Positions 25,704 through 34,291 of a stretch of DNA of 64,000 nucleotides are shown one piece after another. The translations under genes and the position numbers were made by a program. The notes below the pieces were generated by a model that ran no database searches, was not told the origin of the DNA, and was given only the letters and a program-made list of their open reading frames with translations. Origin of the DNA: an uncultured Woeseiaceae bacterium (GTDB lineage: Bacteria > Pseudomonadota > Gammaproteobacteria > Steroidobacterales > Woeseiaceae); contig CALZJH010000003.1 in assembly GCA_945787845.1 (NCBI GenBank), forward strand, positions 310,001-374,000. The letters run 5' to 3'. Position 1 is the first letter of the stretch. Every line of letters starts with the position of its first letter.

Positions 25704-26780
25704 CTATTCCGTTTTGTAACACTTCCTGATGAGCCACTCTTCGACATCGGCCGGGGTTTCGATGCGCTTGTAGAAGCTATCGAGGTAACGCCGGACCGAG
25801 GAGCGCGTCAGGCGGGTGAGTGGCTCGGTCTCGTCGACAACGGCGTACAGCGGGTCTTTCTTCTCTTTGAAATACTGGAGTGTGGCCTCCAGCTGCTCGT
25901 CGTATTGGCAGCTGCCGCGAAACTGGCGCGTGCGGACGTTGGGCAGCTTGTAGCGCGGGTTAGGTTCGGCGTAGGGCGCATTCACCAGGCCCGAGAAGTC
26001 GAAATCATACGCGAGCGGCGTGTACAGGCTTTGCCCTTTCGGCGCCATGAGGTCGGCATTGTGGCAACAGTCCTTGTCGGGCTCCGGGCGCAGGACCGAG
26101 TACTCGGTGTTGCCGATCATGTACTGGAATACATGGATCAGGCTCGTGTGTTCGGGTTCCAGGTACTTGCTGGTGATTAGCCCGACCTTCGCAATCTTCA
26201 TGCCGTTGCGCTTCGCAACCGCGTCTTCGTCCTCGATAATGAAGCCATAGCGCGTGCGCGTTTTCTTGTTTTCGGTGTTGAGGTAGTTGATCCGCATCAG
26301 GCGAACCGCATAGCTCCTGGGCGTGAGCTCGTGGAGCAGGCGGTAGGCGAGGTATTCGCGCATCACGAGGTTTTCATACTCCGGTTCGTTGTTCTGGCAA
26401 TGCGTCACGAGCTTGAGCTTGTCCTGACCCTCGAACAGGGTGCCGGCCACCTCGCTCTTCACGAAATTCAGCCTTATCGGCGCGAAATCGCAGTGCTCCT
26501 TGTCGCGGCGGTAATTGCCCCGGGTGCGGAGCTTGAGGCCGACCTTGCGCTGTGTGCCGTCGACATCGGTAAACGTAAACGAGCCGTCGAGGTAGGCCTT
26601 GTCGGGTCGGACATCCATCAGCGCGGTCAGCGGCGCGTCGATCGTAACCTCGAGGATCGAATCATCAGCGAAGAGTGGCGCAAGACCAGGATACGGCTCG
26701 GCTTGTGCAAGTATTGGCGTTAGCAGTGCCAAGGAAAGCAGCGCCGAGGCCAGGATTCGTTGTTTGGCTCGTTGCAACAT
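25704..26780 (-). CDS. Secreted CotH-kinase-like protein
   Basis: The 358-residue precursor has a signal peptide ending ILAQAEP. A CotH-like core follows: VGLKLRTRGNYRR, a set of beta strands with CDFAPIRLNF, then NLVMREYLAYRLLHELTPRSY and VRLMRINYL. LAYDFDFSGLVN (about residue 256) may contain the DFD metal site seen in CotH kinases. CotH proteins are atypical kinases, or cell-surface/coat proteins. Length and order fit, but similarity is only by eye. It starts ten bases after the FlgO/TPR gene and is likely in its operon. Confidence 0.6.
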   Translation of the reverse strand: MLQRAKQRILASALLSLALLTPILAQAEPYPGLAPLFADDSILEVTIDAPLTALMDVRPDKAYLDGSFTFTDVDGTQRKVGLKLRTRGNYRRDKEHCDFAPIRLNFVKSEVAGTLFEGQDKLKLVTHCQNNEPEYENLVMREYLAYRLLHELTPRSYAVRLMRINYLNTENKKTRTRYGFIIEDEDAVAKRNGMKIAKVGLITSKYLEPEHTSLIHVFQYMIGNTEYSVLRPEPDKDCCHNADLMAPKGQSLYTPLAYDFDFSGLVNAPYAEPNPRYKLPNVRTRQFRGSCQYDEQLEATLQYFKEKKDPLYAVVDETEPLTRLTRSSVRRYLDSFYKRIETPADVEEWLIRKCYKTE

Positions 26781-26790
26781 GAGGTGTTCT

Positions 26791-29016
26791 TTATTCAGTG
26801 CCGGCTCTCGCGAGCAGCGTGGACCAGTCGTTAGCAGAGCGTGCCTTGTCCACTTCCCGTCGCATCACTTCAATCTTTTCGTACATCTGCGCGCGCAACG
26901 TTTCATAGCGCGGGTCGTCCTTGAGTGATGCGATTATCGGATCATCTTCGAACGCCCACAAGTCGAACGAGACACTGCTGACGTAACCTTCGTCGACCGC
27001 CTCGGTCAGCGCCTCGATGGCCGCGTTCGGGCGTCCCCGCATGGTGAGGATCTGGACATCCCGGATGCCATGGCCACCCATGCCGAGCCGCGGCAGCTCG
27101 CGCACGATCGGTTCGGCCTGGTCGAGCAGGCGGTTTGCCCTGTCTGGACGATTGCGCTGTTGTTCGACGTACGCGAGCAAAATGGCGGCGGCAACGTTCT
27201 GCCGGTCGACCTGCTTCTCGGAATCGCTGGCGAGCATCGGGTTGCCGCGCACCAGCGTCTCGTGCGCGAGCTCGAAGTCGCCGGCCATGATCGCGGCCGA
27301 TGCCAGCAGCGGGATCAGGAACGGCACCGGGAATTCGATGTCTGCCCGGAACGCCGTGAAGGACGCCAGCGCGCCTTCGTAGTCCTTTTGCCCGAACTGC
27401 CAATAGCCCTTGCCGGCTTCGTACAGAGGGTGCTCCGTCGGGAACGTGCTGATGAAGTCGGCAATCGAGTCGCGATCGCCAAACTCCTGGTAGGCGCCGA
27501 GGAGTTGTCCGCCTGTCATCGGGTCCTGGCTGATGCGCGCGGCTTCAAGGCCCCAGGCCACCGCTTCATCGAGCCGGCCGAGACCCAACATGTGATTGCT
27601 GAGGTACAGGTAGGGTGTGCCCCAGTCCGGGAAAAGCTTGATGGCCTGCAGCAGCAGTTCCGTCGTGCGTTCCGTTTGTCCTTCGAGTGCGACCAGGCTG
27701 GGCAGGTTGACGTACGGGATACGACTAAGCGGGTCGATGACCAGCGCCTGGGTGAGCAATTCGATCGCTTTCTCGATCTCACCTTCAGCGCGCCGCAGCG
27801 ACGAATACCAGACGTAGGCGTCGGCCAGGTTCGGATTGAGCGCAAGGGCCCGGTCGAACGACGCCTCTGCTTCCAGGTTGCCGCGGCCGCCTCGGGTAGC
27901 CTCCCATTGCATCATTTTCATGAGGCCTTTTACCGCATGTGCCTGTGCCAGGTCCGGATCGATGCGCAGCGCCTCTTCCAGGTGTCGGCTGGCAAGACCG
28001 AATGCCTCTTCGCGGGGAATGGACTGGTGATTGGCGAGCGTAATCAGGATCGTCTCGGCCAGCGCCGAATGGGCTTGTGCGTAGCCCGGATCAAGTTCGA
28101 TCGCGTAGGCGAACTGCTCCCGCGCACCGACCAGCGACTCGTATTCACGCCGCAACAGGTTCTCACGGCCCGCCACGTACGCGGTGTAGGCGTCGAGGTT
28201 GCCCGTGGGGATCGCGGCGAGCCGCGATTCCTGCTCGGGCGTCAGCGCGGCCCGCAACGACGCGGCAATTCGTGCGGCGATCTCGGACTGCACTTCGAAC
28301 AGGTTTTCTATCGTGAGCTTGTGGTCGTAAGTACTCGTCCAGATGTGTTCATCGGTAGCCGCATCGATCAACTGCACTGTGATGCGCACCTGGTCACCGG
28401 ACCGCTGGACCGCGCCTTCGAGCACGGTCGTGACACCGAGTTCTTCGGCAATCTTGCGCAGGTTACGTGTTGTGTCCCGGTACTGGTTGACTGAAGTTCT
28501 GGAGATCACGCGCAGCGAGTCGATTTCGGCGAGGCGCGTCAGGATGTCGTCGTGAATGCCATCGGCAAAGAACTGGTTTTCCTCGATGCTGCTGCGGCTC
28601 GTGAAGGGCAGCACCGCAATCGAGTCGTGGACCACGACGGCCTTATCAACGATGTCGATGGCGCTGCCGCGCATGCCGGTAATGTTGAACGTGATCGAAA
28701 TGCCCAGCGCAATCACCAGCAGCGCGATGATCGCGGTGTTCTTTCTGCCGTGGTTAGAATGAGCTTCGGCCGACCGATCGATATCGCGATCGAGTTTGAC
28801 GCCGTCCGGCGTAATTTCGAAGATCCAGGCGAAGATCACTGCGGCGGCAAATCCGGCGGTAACGATAATTACGTAGACCTTGAAGAACCATTCCGGCGCA
28901 CCGAACGTCGGCAGCAATACCGAGCCCGCTTCAATAACGATCCAGGCGACGAGTGCGTACGTCGTGGCGACGCGCAGGACGCTTCTGCGTCTCAGTTCTG
29001 ATACGAAAGAGGCCAT
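26791..29016 (-). CDS. Membrane protein with FlgO-like domain and TPR repeats
   Basis: The 741-residue protein opens SFVSELRRRSVLRVATTYA, the conserved start of a family in which a short cytoplasmic DNA-binding-like or linker segment is followed by three membrane helices (about 15-35, 45-65 and 95-115). A FlgO-like domain (about 130-260) begins with DSIAVLPFTSRSSIEENQFF and contains EGAVQRSGDQVRITVQLIDA. About ten TPR units fill the rest. Such proteins often carry an adenylate cyclase or a winged helix at the N-terminus; here neither is present. The role is likely scaffolding in the periplasm. It precedes the CotH-like gene. Confidence 0.8.
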   Translation of the reverse strand: MASFVSELRRRSVLRVATTYALVAWIVIEAGSVLLPTFGAPEWFFKVYVIIVTAGFAAAVIFAWIFEITPDGVKLDRDIDRSAEAHSNHGRKNTAIIALLVIALGISITFNITGMRGSAIDIVDKAVVVHDSIAVLPFTSRSSIEENQFFADGIHDDILTRLAEIDSLRVISRTSVNQYRDTTRNLRKIAEELGVTTVLEGAVQRSGDQVRITVQLIDAATDEHIWTSTYDHKLTIENLFEVQSEIAARIAASLRAALTPEQESRLAAIPTGNLDAYTAYVAGRENLLRREYESLVGAREQFAYAIELDPGYAQAHSALAETILITLANHQSIPREEAFGLASRHLEEALRIDPDLAQAHAVKGLMKMMQWEATRGGRGNLEAEASFDRALALNPNLADAYVWYSSLRRAEGEIEKAIELLTQALVIDPLSRIPYVNLPSLVALEGQTERTTELLLQAIKLFPDWGTPYLYLSNHMLGLGRLDEAVAWGLEAARISQDPMTGGQLLGAYQEFGDRDSIADFISTFPTEHPLYEAGKGYWQFGQKDYEGALASFTAFRADIEFPVPFLIPLLASAAIMAGDFELAHETLVRGNPMLASDSEKQVDRQNVAAAILLAYVEQQRNRPDRANRLLDQAEPIVRELPRLGMGGHGIRDVQILTMRGRPNAAIEALTEAVDEGYVSSVSFDLWAFEDDPIIASLKDDPRYETLRAQMYEKIEVMRREVDKARSANDWSTLLARAGTE

Positions 29017-29069
29017 GGGCGGATTATGGCGTGATTTGCCGTGTTTCGCAGCTTTGGTTTGCCGCTACC

Positions 29070-29723
29070 TCAGCTGCGCTTCCGTTCCAGCCAGAAGGCC
29101 GCTGCAGCAAACGCGAAATAGGCGGACAGGGCCGAAATGGCAAGCGCTAATTTGCTGTCACCTTGCAGCGGTCCGAATATGTTGACGATGTTGACAAGCA
29201 ACAGGAACACAATAAACAGACCCATTGCGTACTTGCCAGCCCTCGAAGTTGCTTTCGTCGAGCGCAGATACAGCCAGAGTGCAGCGACCAGCAAGGCCGC
29301 CTCCAGCAAATAGGTTGCGACCGCGTTGTTCCATAGGCCAAAGCCAAGCTTTGGCGACGTGTCGCTCCAGATGGGCAGATCCGGGGTGTGCACGAGCAGG
29401 TCGAGGATCCAGTGTGAGAATACGGCGAGGGCCACGACCAAAGCGACACGTTGCTGCTTCACAATCACCCAGCGAAAGAGCGCGTAGGCGACGCCGGCCC
29501 AAAACAGGCTGCCTGCCAGGCTGTGTGTATAGGGCATGTACTCGAGTTCGAAGTGGGTTGCCTGGGTGAAGTTTTCGATGATCTTGATGCGCTCGATGCC
29601 AAGCAGTACGAACGGGAAGAACAGGATGTCCACGAATTGCACTGCGAGGAACAGGACACCCAGGGAGGCACGCCGTTCGAATTTCTTCAGGGCCAGAGCA
29701 GTTGCGTAGTGTCCGACGAACAT
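29070..29723 (-). CDS. YdjM/DUF457-like inner-membrane protein
   Basis: This 217-residue protein has about six membrane helices. It opens MFVGHYATALALKKF, with HY in place of the usual membrane hydrolase HxxxG start. It contains YTHSLAGSL and FSHWILDLLVHTPDLP, where histidine and aspartate positions could bind a metal, as in the LexA-regulated YdjM/metal-dependent hydrolase group. Function is unknown. I use ATG 29723, because the extension to 29780 overlaps the DsbA-like gene. The spacing of seven bases from that gene implies co-transcription. Confidence 0.8.
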   Translation of the reverse strand: MFVGHYATALALKKFERRASLGVLFLAVQFVDILFFPFVLLGIERIKIIENFTQATHFELEYMPYTHSLAGSLFWAGVAYALFRWVIVKQQRVALVVALAVFSHWILDLLVHTPDLPIWSDTSPKLGFGLWNNAVATYLLEAALLVAALWLYLRSTKATSRAGKYAMGLFIVFLLLVNIVNIFGPLQGDSKLALAISALSAYFAFAAAAFWLERKRS

Positions 29724-29730
29724 GGATGCG

Positions 29731-30384
29731 CTACCTGGCCAGTTCTTCACGCACGAGGTCCAGCAGTTGCTGTGCACCAAAGCTGGGCAAGGGCCGTCCG
29801 TTGATGTAGTACTCGGGTGTCGCCGCGACCTTGAGCAGGATTGCGTCGGCCTTGTCCCGCTCGATGCGCCGGGTGACTTCGGCGGAATTCATGTCGGCTA
29901 CAAGACGATCCATATCCAGACCGACCCCGGCAATGGCGGGCGCGACCTGGTCCGGCTGCACGACGTGGTTGTTGACCCACTGGCGCTGCGAGCCGAGCAG
30001 GGCTTCGAGCGTCTCCCAGTACTTGTCCTGGTTGCGGCTCGCTTCCAGGACCCTTACTGCGTACTCGGCGCCCTCATGGAATGCGAGGTGACGAATCGAC
30101 AGGCGAAGCTCGCCGTCGGCCTGCGCGAGCCATTCCTTGACCATGGGGTAAAAGAGCGCACAGGTGCCGCAGGCGGGATCGAGAAACTCGACCATGTGCA
30201 CTTTGGCGCCCGCATCCCCGATGCTTGGCGAGTGTTCGCTTGCCAGGGCAGCGACGCGGGCGTCGCTATCGGACGAGGCTGGCGGCGGCGCGTCGCCGTC
30301 GGGCAGGAACATCACGATCATGGCGACCAGCCCCAGGGCGAACACCATGCCGGCGAGAATTTTCCACTGGTTCGTTTGTTTCAT
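29731..30384 (-). CDS. DsbA/DsbG-family thioredoxin-fold protein
   Basis: A 217-residue protein with an N-terminal membrane anchor (ILAGMVFALGLVAMIVMFL). Its thioredoxin fold contains the redox pair CGTC in FLDPACGTCALFYP, a helical insert, and the cis-proline loop ATPEYYINGRPLPSF. It is expected to be a periplasmic disulfide oxidoreductase or isomerase tethered to the inner membrane. Start ATG 30384 or GTG 30390 are both possible; neither has a good ribosome site. It is divergent from a TlpA-like gene 55 bases away, forming a redox pair. Confidence 0.88.
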   Translation of the reverse strand: MKQTNQWKILAGMVFALGLVAMIVMFLPDGDAPPPASSDSDARVAALASEHSPSIGDAGAKVHMVEFLDPACGTCALFYPMVKEWLAQADGELRLSIRHLAFHEGAEYAVRVLEASRNQDKYWETLEALLGSQRQWVNNHVVQPDQVAPAIAGVGLDMDRLVADMNSAEVTRRIERDKADAILLKVAATPEYYINGRPLPSFGAQQLLDLVREELAR

Positions 30385-30439
30385 TCGCACAAGTCTGCAC
30401 TGCTATAGTCCCCGAAACAACAAGCTCTCAGGACAAACA

Positions 30440-30958
30440 TTGACCACCCCACGACGCAGATTCGTCCGCTCGTTCCTGCTGAATGCAGGGCTGATCGCGC
30501 TCGTATTCTTTGCTGTGCTCGCTTTTCAGTCGCGCAACATGCTCGCGACCGACGGGCGGGTTGCGCCCGAACTGCGCGGCCTGACCCTGGCAGGTCAGGC
30601 GTATGACCTGGAAGACGCGAGTTCGCGGCCGGCCATGGTCTATTTCTTCGCACCCTGGTGCAGGATCTGTGCGGCCAGCGCCGGCAACCTGAACCGGCTG
30701 CGTCGCTGGCGCGATGCCGACGAGATCGAGATTGTGGCCGTCGCCCTCGACTGGGAGACTGCAGGCGAAGTCCGCGAGTATGTCGACCGCCACGACCTCA
30801 ATGTCACCGTGGTGCTGGGCGATGCCAATGTCGCTCGTAACTGGCAAATCCAGGCCTTTCCGTCCTACTACGTCCTCGACGACCAGCACCGCGTCATCCG
30901 GCGGGATATCGGCTACAGCAGTCAGCTGGGGCTCTGGATTCGAGCATGGCTCGTGTAG
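30440..30958 (+). CDS. TlpA/DsbE-like membrane-anchored thioredoxin
   Basis: This 172-residue protein begins with a membrane anchor (FLLNAGLIALVFFAVLAF). A redoxin domain follows, with PELRGLTLAGQAYDLED, active site FFAPWCRICAAS and the cis-Pro segment QAFPSYYVLDDQHRV. It likely reduces apocytochrome c or other periplasmic cysteines. The start is TTG 30440, with AGGA seven bases upstream and a membrane helix right after; longer frames reach back across the divergent gene and are not credible. Nearby cytochrome genes make a role in cytochrome maturation plausible. Confidence 0.85.
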   Translation: MTTPRRRFVRSFLLNAGLIALVFFAVLAFQSRNMLATDGRVAPELRGLTLAGQAYDLEDASSRPAMVYFFAPWCRICAASAGNLNRLRRWRDADEIEIVAVALDWETAGEVREYVDRHDLNVTVVLGDANVARNWQIQAFPSYYVLDDQHRVIRRDIGYSSQLGLWIRAWLV

Positions 30959-30997
30959 TGAAACACGAGCCGTCCCGAGTAGACGATGGCGAGCAAA

Positions 30998-31007
30998 TGT
31001 ATATACA
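30998..31007. promoter_or_regulatory. Palindrome TGTATATACA upstream of the RHH gene
   Basis: A perfect ten-base palindrome lies 43 bases before the GTG start of the ribbon-helix-helix gene and overlaps -10-like sequence (TATATA/TATACA). RHH proteins commonly bind such sites at their own promoters, so autoregulation is plausible but not shown. Confidence 0.35.
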
Positions 31008-31049
31008 CTCTGATCTGCGCGTCGTCGTTTCAGGGATGGGTTGTTTACC

Positions 31050-31229
31050 GTGGCAGAGAAAAAAGAAAAGAAGAAAAAAAACGCGCAGCTCGTCCTGAGA
31101 TTGAACAAGGAGTCGCGTGATCGCTTCATTGAGGCGTGCCGGGATCTCGACACGTCTGCGGCACGCGAGGTGCGGCGCTTCATCAAGTCATTCCTGAAGA
31201 AGTATGACAACGGTGAATTCGACGACTAG
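31050..31229 (+). CDS. Small ribbon-helix-helix-like protein
   Basis: The 59-residue protein has a very basic start (EKKEKKKKNAQ), then a strand LVLRLNKESRDRF and two helices ending FIKSFLKKYDNGEFDD. This strand-helix-helix pattern is that of Arc/MetJ-type DNA-binding dimers. GTG 31050 is chosen because the frame's TTG nine bases upstream adds nothing conserved. There is no toxin gene next to it, so an antitoxin role is not supported. It stands alone between the TlpA-like and pyruvate kinase genes. Confidence 0.6.
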   Translation: MAEKKEKKKKNAQLVLRLNKESRDRFIEACRDLDTSAAREVRRFIKSFLKKYDNGEFDD

Positions 31230-31303
31230 TGGAGGCCTGCATAGGTACTTTTGCCATTGGATTCTCTGCGGGCTCTTGACCACAATTAGGCGGGAGGTTT
31301 GCC

Positions 31304-33142
31304 ATGACCAACCGCGCCGACATGGAGCGGGCGAGCACAGAGCTCAAAGGCATCTACGACCGGGCCATTGAGTTTGAGTCGATCCACGCCGATGAACTCG
31401 CCGCGGTGCATCCACAGTTCAAAGAAAGTGCGCGCAATCTCGTGCACTACCTGGCGCTGCGCCAGTCCGATTTACGTGGCCTCCAGGAAACGCTAAGCAG
31501 CCTCGGTTTGTCGTCACTGGGGCGCTCCGAGCGCAACGTTCTCGGTTCACTCAGGGTTGTTTCCGCGGCACTCGGCGCGTTGCGCGGAGAGGCCGTGCCG
31601 TTCGTGTCAGACACGCAGGAGGAACTCGCTCTCGATAATGCCGCGGCGCGCAGGCACAAGGAGGCACTGCTGGGGGCAGGTCCGCCGGGACGCGACGCCA
31701 GCATCATGGTCACCATGCCGACCGAGGCCGCTGACAACAGGGAACTGGTTGCCGAGATGCTTGCGGCCGGTATGAACGTGGCGCGCATCAACTGCGCTAT
31801 GGATGACGAGGCCACCTGGCAGCGCATCGTCGACAACCTGCGGGAAGCTGCGAAGGAGTCGAACACGGAGTGCCGGATCATTATGGATCTGGGCGGTCCG
31901 AAACTGCGTACCGGGCCGCTCGAGCCCGGACCCAAGGTGCTTCACATCAAGCCTCGTCGCGGCCCGATGGGCCGGATCATTGCACCGCGCCGGGTGCGCC
32001 TGGTCGCGGAGGACTTCGTACAACGCGGTACGAAATCCGCGTGCATACCCGTACCACACGAATGCATCGAACTTGCACAGGTTGGTGACGAGATTCGCTA
32101 CCGCGACACGCGCGGCAAGAAACGTCGCCTGATGGTCGTTGAAAAAGATGACAAAGGCCTCGTGCTCGAGGCGCACAAGGGGGCCTATATTCAGACGGGT
32201 TCCAGGCTACGGCTGATCCGGTCGAAGGCCGGCGAGAAAATCGACTATCGTATTGGCGAGCTGCCGGCCATTGAGCGTCCGCTGCGGCTGCGTGTTGGCG
32301 ACACGCTGCGCCTGACGGGCGACGGGGCGCCGGGGACGCCGGCAGACGAGACACCCGACGGCGCCATTATCGAGTGCGCGAAGATCGCATGCCAGCAACC
32401 CGAGGTGTTCCAGTACCTCGCACCGGGTGAGCCCGTGTCGCTCAACGACGGCAAGATCTCCGGTGTCGTCATTTCGGCAGACCACGAACAGGCAGAAATC
32501 GAGATCACCAAGGCGAAGCCTGCAGGCACCCCGCTGCGCGGCAACAAAGGCATCAACTTCCCAAAGAGTGACATTCCCATTGCCGGTCTGACGTCGGCCG
32601 ACCGGCAGCATCTTCCGTTTATCGCCCGGAACGCGGATGCCGTCAGTCTCTCGTTTGTTCGGGACACGGCCGACATCGATGAGATCGTGAACGAACTGGA
32701 CAACCTAGGCGCGACCGAGCTCGGCGTGATCGTCAAGATCGAGACGAAGCGCGGCTTCAAGAACCTGCCGCAGCTGATACTCAGCGCCATGCGGCGCTAC
32801 CCGATCGCGGTCATGATTGCGCGGGGTGATCTCGCGGTCGAGTGCGGGTGGGAGCGGCTGGCCGAGCTGCAGGAAGAAATACTCTGGATGTGCGAAGCCG
32901 CGCGCGTGCCGGTCATCTGGGCGACGCAGGTGCTGGAGCAGGAGGCGAAACGCGGACTCCCGTCGCGCGCCGAAATCACCGATGCGGCCATGTCACAGCG
33001 CGCCGATTGCGTGATGCTGAACAAGGGGCCGCACATACTCGCGGCGATTCGTACCCTCGACAACATCCTGCGGCGGATGAAAGCGCACCAGTTCAAGAAG
33101 ACGGCCCGCATGCGCAAGCTGCACGTGTCCGGCGACGATTAG
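31304..33142 (+). CDS. Pyruvate kinase-like protein, atypical
   Basis: At 612 residues it has an N-terminal extension of about 130 residues (helical, unknown), then a pyruvate kinase barrel and B domain. Recognisable segments are MDLGGPKLRTG near 195, NDGKISGVV, LSFVRDTADIDEI, VKIETKRGF, IARGDLAVECG and PVIWATQVLEQEAKRG. The usual GTDAVMLSGETA is replaced by ADCVMLNKGPHI, and the R-x-N-x-S-H motif reads RINCAMDD. The C-terminal allosteric domain is missing. It may be a true pyruvate kinase of the unregulated type or a divergent relative with a changed substrate. GGAGG precedes the ATG. It overlaps the convergent gene by four bases. Confidence 0.82.
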   Translation: MTNRADMERASTELKGIYDRAIEFESIHADELAAVHPQFKESARNLVHYLALRQSDLRGLQETLSSLGLSSLGRSERNVLGSLRVVSAALGALRGEAVPFVSDTQEELALDNAAARRHKEALLGAGPPGRDASIMVTMPTEAADNRELVAEMLAAGMNVARINCAMDDEATWQRIVDNLREAAKESNTECRIIMDLGGPKLRTGPLEPGPKVLHIKPRRGPMGRIIAPRRVRLVAEDFVQRGTKSACIPVPHECIELAQVGDEIRYRDTRGKKRRLMVVEKDDKGLVLEAHKGAYIQTGSRLRLIRSKAGEKIDYRIGELPAIERPLRLRVGDTLRLTGDGAPGTPADETPDGAIIECAKIACQQPEVFQYLAPGEPVSLNDGKISGVVISADHEQAEIEITKAKPAGTPLRGNKGINFPKSDIPIAGLTSADRQHLPFIARNADAVSLSFVRDTADIDEIVNELDNLGATELGVIVKIETKRGFKNLPQLILSAMRRYPIAVMIARGDLAVECGWERLAELQEEILWMCEAARVPVIWATQVLEQEAKRGLPSRAEITDAAMSQRADCVMLNKGPHILAAIRTLDNILRRMKAHQFKKTARMRKLHVSGDD

Positions 33143-33753
33143 TGGCTCGCCAGTAACCTCGGTGCCAGCGCTTTGATCCGGCGTTGCGCACGCTGCGATA
33201 ATTGCTGAGCGCGCTCTTGTGATACCAGGCCCGTTACGATCGACCCGACGACTTTACCGCCAAGGATCTTCGCAGCAATCTTGAGACTCCTGTTGGTTCC
33301 ATAGGTGAGCTTGCCAAGGACACCCGGGGCGGCGCAGGACGAGATAATAATGGCCGGTTTCTTCGGCATTTTGTCCTTGCGAAATTGTGGCGCGGGTTTA
33401 CCCCAGGGCCAGTAGCCATACACAGCAAGCCGCTCGGAGAAACGCTTGAACAGGGCAGTCACTGACGAGAAGTTAGTGGGTGCCGCCAGGACATAACCGT
33501 CGGCGTTTTCGATTTTTTGCACAAGTTCTGCCATGCCGTCGTTAAGGACGCAGCGGCCGGGGGCGTCCCCGGGTTGTTGCATGCATTCCCTGCAGTTCAT
33601 GCAGAATTCGATAGGGTAGTCGCGCAGCTTGATGTGCTCCACGTCGACGTCCAGAGCCTTGAGGTCGTCGAGAACGTCGCTCACCGCCTGGTCAGTGACG
33701 CCACCTGCCCGGTAGGAACCGTTGATCGCGAGGATCTTTCGTTGCTTGTTCAT
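33139..33753 (-). CDS. NADPH-dependent FMN reductase/flavodoxin-fold protein
   Basis: This 204-residue protein has the flavodoxin-like fold: ILAINGSYRAGGVTDQAV is the FMN phosphate loop, and CMNCRECMQQ plus a later cysteine resemble the iron-sulfur flavoprotein/NAD(P)H oxidoreductase group. YVLAAPTNFSSVTALFK is the isoalloxazine loop. It probably reduces quinones, chromate or other electrophiles with NAD(P)H. Start ATG 33753 has GGAGGTG six bases upstream, which excludes the longer frame. Confidence 0.88.
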   Translation of the reverse strand: MNKQRKILAINGSYRAGGVTDQAVSDVLDDLKALDVDVEHIKLRDYPIEFCMNCRECMQQPGDAPGRCVLNDGMAELVQKIENADGYVLAAPTNFSSVTALFKRFSERLAVYGYWPWGKPAPQFRKDKMPKKPAIIISSCAAPGVLGKLTYGTNRSLKIAAKILGGKVVGSIVTGLVSQERAQQLSQRAQRRIKALAPRLLASH

Positions 33754-33819
33754 AGCGCACCTCCGGGGTCTTCCTACCACTCCCTGGCGTGCAGGGAAAT
33801 CGTGGAAGGCCGAAGGCCG

Positions 33820-34209
33820 TCAGGTGCGCAGCAGTCGTAGTCCCCGGATCTGCTGAATCGCGAAGACCAGCACGATCAGCGCCACGGCATCGACGATAAA
33901 CAGGCCGGTGAGGGTGAGCCGTTCGAAGTACATCGCGACGAGAATCGCGCTGGCCGCTACCCAGGCGAGGTCGCCGGCGATGATGCTCGAGATCTCCCAG
34001 TGCCGATAGTCGCGGGTGCGGACGATATTGCCGAGCTGCAGTGCGAACACTGCCAGGCAGCCAGCCACGAAGTAGATCGGCAGCGGGCCGGGCAGACCGA
34101 GCTGTGGCGCCAGCCAGGCGGCACCGAGCGTCATCACGATGGCCGAGAGGCCCGAAAAGCCTGCGTTCCAAGCCAGTGCGCGGTGTAAGAGCGTGTTATT
34201 GGGGGGCAT
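33820..34209 (-). CDS. Small four-helix membrane protein
   Basis: The 129-residue protein has four predicted membrane helices (about 14-34, 42-60, 72-92 and 98-116) and ends in a basic tail. No family is recognised with confidence. It starts divergently from the HxlR regulator 82 bases away, so it is a likely target of that regulator through the repeats at 34240-34270. ATG 34209 is preferred; a GTG at 34221 is in frame. Confidence 0.65.
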   Translation of the reverse strand: MPPNNTLLHRALAWNAGFSGLSAIVMTLGAAWLAPQLGLPGPLPIYFVAGCLAVFALQLGNIVRTRDYRHWEISSIIAGDLAWVAASAILVAMYFERLTLTGLFIVDAVALIVLVFAIQQIRGLRLLRT

Positions 34210-34239
34210 GTTTCTGCTCACTTTGAGTCCGATAGCTTT

Positions 34240-34270
34240 AAAAACATATAGTGCTATAAAAACATATAGT
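34240..34270. promoter_or_regulatory. Direct repeat AAAAACATATAGT x2, likely HxlR operator
   Basis: The 13-base sequence AAAAACATATAGT occurs at 34240-34252 and exactly again at 34258-34270, 18 bases apart (about 1.7 helical turns), in the AT-rich gap between the divergent membrane-protein and HxlR genes. TATAGT and TATAAA inside it can act as -10 boxes. It is a natural operator for the adjacent regulator. Confidence 0.55.
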
Positions 34271-34291
34271 CTTTTGCTAGACTCGTCAAGT

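Noticed and set aside
27070..28494. Rightward frame of 474 codons opposite the FlgO/TPR gene
   Set aside because: The FlgO/TPR reading has repeats and a domain order known from a family; the antisense frame is a GC-driven shadow.
30164..30439. Upstream extension of the TlpA-like frame
   Set aside because: It runs antisense through the DsbA-like gene; the TTG at 30440 with AGGA upstream directly precedes the membrane anchor.
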